From contig CAYRKW010000097.1 in NCBI GenBank assembly GCA_964425135.1, positions 1-8,381 on the forward strand: DNA of 8,381 bases. Direction: 5' to 3'. Under the pieces are notes generated by a model. It did not search any database, had not been told where the DNA came from, and saw nothing but the letters and a program-made list of their open reading frames with translations. Positions 1 through 8,004 of the stretch are shown in pieces. The translations under genes and the position numbers were made by a program. How positions within the stretch are numbered: position 1 is the stretch's first letter; each line of letters opens with the position of its first letter. The stretch is from CAYLLD01 sp964425135. Its GTDB lineage: Bacteria > Pseudomonadota > Alphaproteobacteria > Rhodobacterales > Rhodobacteraceae.

Positions 1-3099
<3,099 letters not shown>

Positions 3100-3120
3100 A
3101 TTCCTGAACCAAGACCAAAT

Positions 3121-3152
3121 AGAGGGCGCGTTTTGTGACGCGCCCTTTTTTT
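3121..3152 (+). terminator. Rho-independent terminator of rpoC
   Basis: The arms GGGCGCG (3124-3130) and CGCGCCC (3139-3145) form a perfect GC-rich stem around an 8-nt loop, extended by A3123-T3146 and weaker pairs. Seven T residues (3146-3152) follow at once. It sits 21 nt after the rpoC stop. On the minus strand the hairpin is not followed by a T run, so it should work mainly in the rpoC direction. Confidence 0.95.
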
Positions 3153-3155
3153 ATG

Positions 3156-3467
3156 TCAGGTAGTGGGGCGACGTCGTCGCAAACAGGCCAGCCCGCCAAA
3201 GGCTATCAGCAGCAACAGACTGTTCAGCGGCATAGGCACCGTTGCGGTTGGCGGGGCAGGGGGCGGGCTTGGCGGCGGTGTGACGCTGGCAGCGCTGACT
3301 TACACATTATCAATCACCGGACCCCAGCTATTCCCTGCGCTGTTCAGGCTGGAGAAGCTCAGGGTAGAATTTGCCCCGGTTGCAGTGAACTGAAATTCAG
3401 TAGCGAAAATCACGCAACTTGGTGGGGATTTTCTTCGGAATATCTCATATCTCGCGCGCCTGATCAT
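3156..3467 (-). pseudogene. Degraded C-terminus of a VPLP-CTERM surface/exported protein
   Basis: One minus-strand frame reads a 55-codon ORF from an ATG at 3467, whose ATGA overlaps the stop of the radical SAM gene, to TAA at 3300-3302. The same frame then continues for 47 more sense codons to TGA at 3156-3158. The part before the TAA contains FQFTATGANSTLSFSS and then NSWGPVIDNV, which looks like the end of a choice-of-anchor or DUF642-like beta-sandwich. The part after it is a Pro-rich linker, then VPMPLNSLLLLIAFGG, then LACLRRRR. This is the motif, hydrophobic helix and Arg cluster of a PEP-CTERM/VPLPA-CTERM sorting signal. The expected bridging residue between DNV and VSA is replaced by the TAA (for example TCA to TAA). 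There is no signal peptide and most of the protein is missing, so I read it as a truncated, nonsense-interrupted relic. The 5' boundary is uncertain; family-like sequence is clear only from about 3411 downward. Confidence 0.75.
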
Positions 3468-4474
3468 TCTGCTGCAATGGCAGCTTCCTTCAGCGACGCA
3501 TGCAAAAACGCCTGCGCAAGGTTTTTTAGCTCCGGTGCATCAGGGGCGTCGGCGGCATCGCGCGTGGCGTTGATAAGGTCGGCGTAGCGATCCGCTTGGC
3601 CTGACGTCTCCCATGCATGTGCCATCTCAAGCAAGGGCCCGTCGGTGATGTGACCAAGCGCATAATCGTCATTAAATCCATGGCCAATCGGCACAATCGA
3701 TCCGTTGGTTTCGATGCACAGCGGATAGACTTTATCGGCGAATTGCGGAGTGCGCCCGCAGCTACTGGCCATTGCCCTCATCTCTTCAGGCATGCGCGGC
3801 TGGTAATCGACGACGATATTGAGCGCATCACCCAGTCGCTGTTTTGCGGCATAGGCGGTTTTGGCGGCAAGAAGGGCGGTCGCCTGTTGTGGCTGTTTGC
3901 CGTCCAGTTGATCGTGCTCCAGCGCACGCCCGACCATGTCGAGCGGATGGATTTGCAACATGCTCGCGCCATTTTCAGCCGCGAAATCTGCGGCCCAGTC
4001 AATCTCATGGGCGTTGTCATCTGCGAGCGTGAAGATGAAGCCGAAGGGGATGCCGCTATCGCGCAGATGAGGGAGTTTTTTTGACATGACTTCGAAAGCA
4101 TGAGGATTGGCGCGCATCTTGTTGTGACGCTCCGGCGCGCCATCAAGGCTGATCACGCAGAGATCGAGACTGCCGCGCAGCGCCTCCAGACGGCGGGCAT
4201 CGAGGAACATGCCGTTGGTCACTGTCGCGGTAAATTGGCCCAGCGTTTTGGCATGTGCGAGCAAGGGACCCATATCGGTGTATAAGAACGGCTCGCCGCC
4301 CGAAAGGGAGACGACGTTATAGCCCAGATGGGAAGCGTCGGTCACTGTACGTTTGAGCGCTTCGATTTCCAGCACCTCGGTCTCGTCCGGGCCGGACATG
4401 GAATAGCAGTGCAAACACTTAAGATTACATTTGCGGGTGACGTGGATTTGCAGTGTGCGGAAATTCTGGGACAT
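3464..4474 (-). CDS. Radical SAM enzyme with degenerate SPASM-like C-terminus, candidate peptide maturase
   Basis: A 336-aa protein, probably cytoplasmic. The radical SAM cluster motif CNLKCLHC (C16, C20, C23) binds the 4Fe-4S cluster that cleaves S-adenosylmethionine. SAM-binding elements follow: SLSGGEPFLY (about 57-65), a TVTNG strand (84-88) and LCVISLDGAPERHN (105-118). The C-terminal part has C239, then PLCIETNGSIVPIGHG around C253, then LGHI. This resembles the first part of a SPASM auxiliary-cluster domain but keeps only two of its cysteines. The best start is the ATG at 4474, 15 codons before the cluster motif; longer versions add low-complexity Ser/Thr/Pro sequence that overlaps the intergenic hairpin. 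Only a weak AAGG lies 10 nt upstream of that ATG. No PqqD-like recognition domain is fused at the N-terminus. The 66-aa gene lies 73 nt upstream on the same strand and is the likely substrate. The radical SAM family is certain; a peptide-modifying role is inferred from context and the SPASM-like tail. Confidence 0.9.
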   Translation of the reverse strand: MSQNFRTLQIHVTRKCNLKCLHCYSMSGPDETEVLEIEALKRTVTDASHLGYNVVSLSGGEPFLYTDMGPLLAHAKTLGQFTATVTNGMFLDARRLEALRGSLDLCVISLDGAPERHNKMRANPHAFEVMSKKLPHLRDSGIPFGFIFTLADDNAHEIDWAADFAAENGASMLQIHPLDMVGRALEHDQLDGKQPQQATALLAAKTAYAAKQRLGDALNIVVDYQPRMPEEMRAMASSCGRTPQFADKVYPLCIETNGSIVPIGHGFNDDYALGHITDGPLLEMAHAWETSGQADRYADLINATRDAADAPDAPELKNLAQAFLHASLKEAAIAAE

Positions 4475-4506
4475 CGGTTGCGGGCCTTGTGTGGAAGGAG
4501 AGGGTG

Positions 4507-4538
4507 TCGCAAGGGGCGACGTGCGATGCCCCTTGCGA
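4507..4538 (-). promoter_or_regulatory. Perfect 11-bp stem-loop between small-peptide gene and radical SAM gene
   Basis: In + strand terms the arms are TCGCAAGGGGC (4507-4517) and GCCCCTTGCGA (4528-4538), perfectly complementary across a 10-nt loop. On the transcribed minus strand it begins 10 nt after the small gene's stop and ends 32 nt before the radical SAM start. No T run follows, so it is not a typical full terminator. Such hairpins in RiPP operons commonly attenuate read-through or protect the 3' end of the precursor mRNA, so that precursor exceeds enzyme. That role here is inferred. Confidence 0.7.
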
Positions 4539-4547
4539 TGGCAGGGA

Positions 4548-4748
4548 TCAGACGATCGAGTCGAACATCGTTGCGCCGGCGTCGAACTGATCGCCGGGGA
4601 TCTCGTCAACGCCGCCTTTCAGCGAAAAGCCGTTCTCAACGACGACGCCTTTGTCGGCGAGATTCATATCCCGCATGTCCTTGAGCGCCTCGACGCCGGG
4701 TTGACCGAAAATGCGCCAGTCGAAGACCAGAATATCAAGATAATCCAT
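4548..4748 (-). CDS. 66-aa acidic small protein, candidate RiPP precursor
   Basis: I do not recognise a named family. The ATG at 4748 is chosen because a near-perfect Shine-Dalgarno, AAAGGAG (4756-4762), lies 7 nt upstream; the in-frame ATG 10 codons earlier would place this site inside the coding region. The product has no Cys, 10 Asp and 3 Glu against 5 Lys/Arg, and no signal peptide or membrane segment. It begins MDYLDILVFDWRIFGQPG. The dipeptide Phe-Asp occurs three times: F9-D10 (FDW), F55-D56 (FDA) and F62-D63 (FDS). A Gly-Gly pair at 45-46 with Leu at -4 could mark a leader/core boundary, leaving a 20-residue core that contains the last two Phe-Asp sites, but the -7 position is Gly, so the match is weak. 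It precedes a radical SAM enzyme on the same strand, separated by a stem-loop. Substrate role is inference; a small regulatory or partner protein is the alternative. It is probably a real gene because of its ribosome site and layout. Confidence 0.7.
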   Translation of the reverse strand: MDYLDILVFDWRIFGQPGVEALKDMRDMNLADKGVVVENGFSLKGGVDEIPGDQFDAGATMFDSIV

Positions 4749-4755
4749 GAATTTT

Positions 4756-4762
4756 CTCCTTT
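4756..4762 (-). promoter_or_regulatory. Strong Shine-Dalgarno deciding the small-peptide start
   Basis: The minus strand reads AAAGGAG, then a 7-nt spacer, then ATG at 4748. It is far stronger than the AAGG in front of the downstream radical SAM gene, consistent with the peptide being made in excess over the enzyme. Confidence 0.75.
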
Positions 4763-4926
4763 GTTGAATGGTGTTCAAATGGATGGGGAAAGGGTTAGAG
4801 ACAGGCGAGATTTTGATATGTGCGCATTGTCACGAAATTTGCCCACTAACTGGCAAGGCCCGCTCGGTGAGCTTTTAAGCAATTGGAAAATAACGGAAAT
4901 CATATGTGTGATCTTTCCGCTTATGA

Positions 4927-4954
4927 TTGTGGCGATATGCACATGTGCTATTGT
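4927..4954 (+). promoter_or_regulatory. Possible sigma-70 promoter for the helicase gene
   Basis: TTGTGG (4927-4932), a 16-bp spacer and TATTGT (4949-4954) lie upstream of the helicase start and between the arms of the 9-bp inverted repeat. This would give a leader of about 165 nt. The match is moderate and other placements are possible, for example TTGTGC-N17-TATGTC at 4951-4979. Confidence 0.3.
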
Positions 4955-5125
4955 GCATTGCAGCAAAGATCACTATGTCATCTCCATCGGCGCGCCAAAT
5001 TGGCAAGCGCCAAGGGATATCGCTAAGCTGCATGGACGGCGCATGGGACAGGCAATGATGCTTGTGATGCGTGATCGTGGTGCGAAAGGCTTCGGATTTG
5101 TCCCGTGAGACGAGGAAAATCCGAA

Positions 5126-6418
5126 ATGGATTTCAATGAACTGGGGCTTTTGCCCCGACTGGTTGAGGCTGTTGAGAAACAGGGCCTCACCGAACCCACG
5201 CCTATTCAGGCGGAGGCTATCCCGCATGGATTGGCGGGCCGCGATGTTATGGGGCTGGCGCAAACCGGCACTGGCAAGACGGCGGCCTTTGGGCTGCCGC
5301 TGATCAATGCACTGCTCAAAGCCCAAAAGCCGTCCAAACGCTGCGTTGGCGGGCTGGTGCTTGCGCCCACGCGCGAATTGGCGCGGCAGATATCGGACAA
5401 TCTCTTTTCCTACCTGCGCGGCTCGCACCTCAAAGTGCGACTGGTTGTGGGCGGTCAGTCGCTCAACAAGCAGATACTGTCGCTGAGCAAAGGCACCGAT
5501 CTCCTTATTGCAACACCTGGACGGCTCATCGACCTGCTGGACCGCGGCGCGGTGCGGCTCGATGAGACACGGTTTCTGGTGCTGGATGAAGCAGATCAGA
5601 TGCTCGACATGGGATTCATCCACGCCTTGCGGCAAATTGAGCCGCTCTTACCAGCCGAGCGTCAGACGATGCTCTTTTCGGCGACCATGCCCAAGCATAT
5701 GGCGGAGCTGTCCAAAGCCTATCTGACCGATCCGGTGCGGGTCGAGGTTTCGCCGCCGGGCAAAACGGCGGATAAAGTGCGCCAGAGCGTGCATTTTGTC
5801 GAGCAAAGCGCGAAATTCCAGTTGCTCAAGAAGCTGCTGCTGGAGGGCAAGCGTGAGAAGTCGCTCGTGTTTGGACGCACCAAGCATGGTTGTGAGAAGC
5901 TGATGAAAGGGCTGGTTGCGGCAGGTGTGAACGCTGCCTCGATCCACGGCAACAAAAGCCAGTCGCAGCGGGATCGCGCGATCAAGGCGCTCAAAGCCGG
6001 TGAGATTGACGTGCTGGTTGCTACGGATGTGGCTGCGCGCGGGATTGATATTCCGGGGATCGTGACGGTCTACAACTATGAATTGCCCAATGTTGCGGAA
6101 AACTATGTGCATCGTATCGGGCGGACCGCACGGGCAGGGGCGTCGGGGCAAGCTATTTCGTTCTGTAATCCTGAAGAGGCGACATATTTGCGGGATATCC
6201 AGAAGCTGATTGGTCTGGAGATTGAGGTAGCGGGTGGCACGCCATGGCGCGGCGCAGAGATCAAAGCGCCGCCCAAACCCGGTGGCAAGGGACAGCGCGG
6301 CAAGCCCCGGCACCGGCGACGGCCGCAATCGGGCAAGCGCAGATCGGATAATAGCGGCGGCGGTGATGCACCGAAACGCAAGCGCACACGGCCCAAGAAG
6401 AAGGCGAAGCAGCAATAG
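5126..6418 (+). CDS. DEAD-box ATP-dependent RNA helicase, RhlE-like
   Basis: A 430-aa RNA helicase that uses ATP to unwind or remodel short RNA duplexes, likely in ribosome assembly or mRNA turnover. Motifs in order: Q motif FNELGL with EPTPIQ (residues 3-27), Walker A AQTGTGKT (45-52), PTRELA (81-86), TPGR (130-133), DEAD (154-157), SAT (185-187), then in the second RecA domain VATDVAARGID (298-308) and HRIGRTARAG (329-338). The last 50 or so residues are a Lys/Arg/Gly/Pro-rich tail typical of RhlE-type helicases and probably binds RNA. The start is the ATG at 5126, with GAGG about 10 nt upstream and just before the Q motif; the GTG at 5105 adds seven residues and has no ribosome site. It stands alone in its orientation, about 330 bp before rpsL. 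The family is certain; the RhlE assignment is likely but not proven, so no symbol is given. Confidence 0.95.
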   Translation: MDFNELGLLPRLVEAVEKQGLTEPTPIQAEAIPHGLAGRDVMGLAQTGTGKTAAFGLPLINALLKAQKPSKRCVGGLVLAPTRELARQISDNLFSYLRGSHLKVRLVVGGQSLNKQILSLSKGTDLLIATPGRLIDLLDRGAVRLDETRFLVLDEADQMLDMGFIHALRQIEPLLPAERQTMLFSATMPKHMAELSKAYLTDPVRVEVSPPGKTADKVRQSVHFVEQSAKFQLLKKLLLEGKREKSLVFGRTKHGCEKLMKGLVAAGVNAASIHGNKSQSQRDRAIKALKAGEIDVLVATDVAARGIDIPGIVTVYNYELPNVAENYVHRIGRTARAGASGQAISFCNPEEATYLRDIQKLIGLEIEVAGGTPWRGAEIKAPPKPGGKGQRGKPRHRRRPQSGKRRSDNSGGGDAPKRKRTRPKKKAKQQ

Positions 6419-6430
6419 GGTTTCCAGGTG

Positions 6431-6459
6431 GATTCCGCTTGTCACAAAGCGTTGGAATC
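6431..6459 (+). other. Imperfect hairpin after the helicase gene
   Basis: GATTCC (6431-6436) pairs with GGAATC (6454-6459), and GCTT pairs with AAGC inside with a small bulge, 12 nt after the helicase stop. No T run follows, so it could be a 3'-end stabiliser or Rho-dependent element rather than an intrinsic terminator. Confidence 0.4.
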
Positions 6460-6511
6460 GCCAATGAAAACAAGGCTGAGACGCGGCTTTAGAGGTTGGA
6501 TTAATAGCGTG

Positions 6512-6540
6512 TTGACAACACTGCGCGCGGGGCCTAGGTT
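6512..6540 (+). promoter_or_regulatory. Sigma-70 promoter of the str operon (rpsL)
   Basis: A consensus -35 TTGACA (6512-6517) is followed by a 17-bp spacer and TAGGTT (6535-6540), a common alphaproteobacterial -10 form. Transcription should start near 6547, leaving an rpsL leader of about 200 nt. It is the best promoter match in the window and fits a highly expressed ribosomal operon. Confidence 0.85.
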
Positions 6541-6546
6541 CCGCGC

Positions 6547-6747
6547 ACTTCGGCAGGCGATTCCTGTTCGAATGACCATAGCCGAAACTGGCGGTACATG
6601 ATCCGGGCTTTTGCTCCGATCCTCTGGAAGAATTCGTCGCGATGGCCCTTGCAGTTAAAAGGGTGCCATGGCGGCAGTTGTGCTTTTCGCGTGGGTGACG
6701 CGCGCAGAGCGTGGAAAAGAAACGGTAGCAACGAGGGTAGAACTCGC
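6547..6747 (+). promoter_or_regulatory. Structured 5' leader of rpsL mRNA
   Basis: About 200 nt without a convincing gene. TTCGGC (6549-6554) can pair with GCCGAA (6581-6586), enclosing ATTC (6560-6563) / GAAT (6570-6573). A second hairpin, CGCGT (6688-6692) / ACGCG (6698-6702), lies nearer rpsL. The rpsL ribosome site is GAGGG (6733-6737), 10 nt before ATG. The hairpins are read directly; any control role is inference. The leader is open in frame with rpsL from an ATG at 6598, but that stretch looks non-coding. Confidence 0.4.
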
Positions 6748-7119
6748 ATGCCAACGATCCAGCAGCTGATCCGCAAGCCGCGGCAGCCAAAAGTAAAACG
6801 CTCCAAGTCCATGCACTTGGAATCCTGCCCGCAGAAACGCGGCGTTTGCACGCGTGTCTATACAACGACACCGAAAAAGCCGAACTCGGCGATGCGTAAA
6901 GTGGCCAAGGTTCGTCTGACGAACGGCTACGAGGTGATCAGCTACATTCCGGGTGAAAGCCACAACCTGCAGGAACACTCCGTTGTTCTGATCCGCGGGG
7001 GACGGGTGAAGGATTTGCCGGGTGTTCGTTACCACATCCTTCGCGGTGTTCTGGATACGCAAGGCGTTAAAGACCGGAAGCAGCGTCGCTCGAAATACGG
7101 TGCGAAGCGTCCCAAGTAA
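6748..7119 (+). CDS. rpsL: 30S ribosomal protein S12
   Basis: A 123-aa protein of the decoding centre, first gene of the str operon. The conserved core CPQKRGVCTRVYTTTPKKPN and the GGRVKDLPGVRYH loop are present. Lys43 and Lys88 (42 and 87 in E. coli numbering without Met) are wild type, so no classical streptomycin-resistance change is seen. Asp89, the position methylthiolated by RimO in many bacteria, is kept. The start is ATG 6748, giving the conserved MPTIQQLIRKPR beginning and normal length; GAGGG lies 10 nt upstream. The stop TAA overlaps the ATG of the next gene. Confidence 0.99.
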   Translation: MPTIQQLIRKPRQPKVKRSKSMHLESCPQKRGVCTRVYTTTPKKPNSAMRKVAKVRLTNGYEVISYIPGESHNLQEHSVVLIRGGRVKDLPGVRYHILRGVLDTQGVKDRKQRRSKYGAKRPK

Positions 7120-7490
7120 TGACCAAGCTGTTCGGATATTCCTGCGTGGCGCTTTTTGCCCTGATTGCTCAACCAGCTTCGGCTGAGTATTGGGTTGCTG
7201 TGGCTGTAAACAAAAACGTCGGCCAGCACGGAAATTCGTACTTTCTCGCATCGCGCAATGAAGCTGTTTCAAGCGCGATGTACCACTGCAAGACCTATTC
7301 TGACGGCGCGGATGGATGCGAGGTCGTTCTGGCGACGAAGAAATGTTCAGGGATGGCGCATGCAGGTCCCAACATTCACGTCAGCGAAGGACGCACCGCA
7401 GGCACGGCTGGCTCGAAAGCCCTCAAAAGCTGTCAGTCCGAACACGGTAGCGCTTGTAGAATACACGAAACGTTCTGCCCCAACGGGTAG
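7119..7490 (+). CDS. Small secreted six-cysteine protein, DUF4189-like, inside the str operon
   Basis: A 123-aa protein with a clear signal peptide: Lys3, a hydrophobic stretch LFGYSCVALFALIA, and cleavage after PASA (about residue 22). The mature part has six Cys (57, 67, 76, 105, 113, 120), enough for three disulfides in the periplasm. Two similar units with an Ala-rich helix followed by Cys pairs (NEAVSSAMYHC...GCEVVLATKKC and GSKALKSC...ACRIHETFC) resemble DUF4189, whose function is unknown. The ATG shares one base with the rpsL stop (TAATG) and has no good Shine-Dalgarno, so it is likely translated by re-initiation from rpsL. It lies between rpsL and rpsG, which are usually adjacent. Gene reality is well supported by the signal peptide and Cys pattern; the DUF4189 assignment was made by eye. 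Confidence 0.85.
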   Translation: MTKLFGYSCVALFALIAQPASAEYWVAVAVNKNVGQHGNSYFLASRNEAVSSAMYHCKTYSDGADGCEVVLATKKCSGMAHAGPNIHVSEGRTAGTAGSKALKSCQSEHGSACRIHETFCPNG

Positions 7491-7511
7491 GTAAGATAGG
7501 AAGAGATTGAG

Positions 7512-7982
7512 ATGTCACGCCGTCACGCCGCCGAAAAGCGCGAAGTTTTGCCAGACGCCAAGTTTGGCGATCTTGTGCTGACCAAGTTCATGAACAACCT
7601 GATGCTCGATGGTAAAAAGTCGGTCGCCGAGCGTATCGTTTACGGTGCGTTTGATCGCGTTGAAGAAAAGCTCAAGCGCGCGCCTGTGGAAGTGTTTCAT
7701 GAAGCGCTGGACAACATCAAACCTGCCGTAGAAGTCCGCTCCCGCCGTGTCGGTGGTGCGACTTATCAGGTGCCGGTTGAAGTGCGTCCCGAGCGCCGCG
7801 AAGCACTGGCAATCCGCTGGATGATCACCGCGGCGCGCTCGCGCAACGAGAATACAATGGTAGAACGCCTCGCTGGCGAGTTGATGGACGCAGTTCAGTC
7901 CCGTGGCTCCGCTGTGAAGAAGCGCGAAGACACCCACAAGATGGCGGAGGCGAACAAAGCCTTCAGCCATTATCGCTGGTAA
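7512..7982 (+). CDS. rpsG: 30S ribosomal protein S7
   Basis: A 156-aa primary 16S rRNA-binding protein that nucleates assembly of the 30S head. Family signatures: MSRRHAAEKREVLPD start, DGKKSVAERIVYGA, EVRSRRVGGATYQVPVEV, and the C-terminal KKREDTHKMAEANKAFSHYRW. Length is typical. AGGAAGAG (7498-7505) lies 6 nt before the ATG. It is separated from rpsL by the secreted-protein gene, whose stop is 21 nt upstream, and is followed 22 nt later by fusA, so all are probably co-transcribed. Confidence 0.99.
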   Translation: MSRRHAAEKREVLPDAKFGDLVLTKFMNNLMLDGKKSVAERIVYGAFDRVEEKLKRAPVEVFHEALDNIKPAVEVRSRRVGGATYQVPVEVRPERREALAIRWMITAARSRNENTMVERLAGELMDAVQSRGSAVKKREDTHKMAEANKAFSHYRW

Positions 7983-8004
7983 CTTGATTTAGAGGTCGAT
8001 TGAG

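Larger units (their letters stand above)
4749..5125. other. 377-bp divergent intergenic region with several inverted repeats
   Basis: No convincing gene is seen here. It lies between the minus-strand small-peptide gene and the + strand helicase, so it should carry divergent promoters. Visible structure: a perfect 9-bp inverted repeat GTGATCTTT (4908-4916) / AAAGATCAC (4965-4973); TTGCC (4839-4843) / GGCAA (4852-4856); and overlapping short palindromes GGCGCGCC (4989-4996), GCCAAATTGGC (4994-5004) and TTGGC-N4-GCCAA (5000-5013). A TGC-rich element, TTGTGCATTGCAGCAA, lies at 4951-4966. No strong minus-strand promoter was found; the best candidate, TTGCCA-N19-GACAAT, has poor spacing and overlaps the TTGCC/GGCAA repeat. 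Confidence 0.5.

Noticed and set aside
3163..3393. 76-codon Gly-rich + strand frame after the rpoC terminator
   Set aside because: It is the complement of the Pro-rich CTERM linker relic; the minus strand explains the composition.
4749..4778. Longer start for the small peptide (10 extra residues)
   Set aside because: It would place the AAAGGAG ribosome site inside the coding sequence; the ATG at 4748 has ideal spacing.
4431..5108. 225-codon + strand open frame across the peptide gene and intergenic region
   Set aside because: It runs antisense to the radical SAM start, hairpin and small gene, has no domain signal, and overlaps the minus-strand gene with a strong ribosome site.
6556..6590. 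GTTCGAAT resembling a tRNA T-loop in the rpsL leader
   Set aside because: The flanking bases do not form a 5-bp T-stem, and no acceptor, D-arm or anticodon arm is present.
6598..6747. 50-codon in-frame upstream extension of rpsL
   Set aside because: S12 starts at MPTIQQL in the family and a ribosome site precedes that ATG; the extension lies in the mRNA leader and looks non-coding.
5648..6871. 407-codon minus-strand frame opposite the helicase and rpsL leader
   Set aside because: It is a shadow of the DEAD-box gene; the protein is Arg/Cys/His-rich low-quality sequence without a family match.
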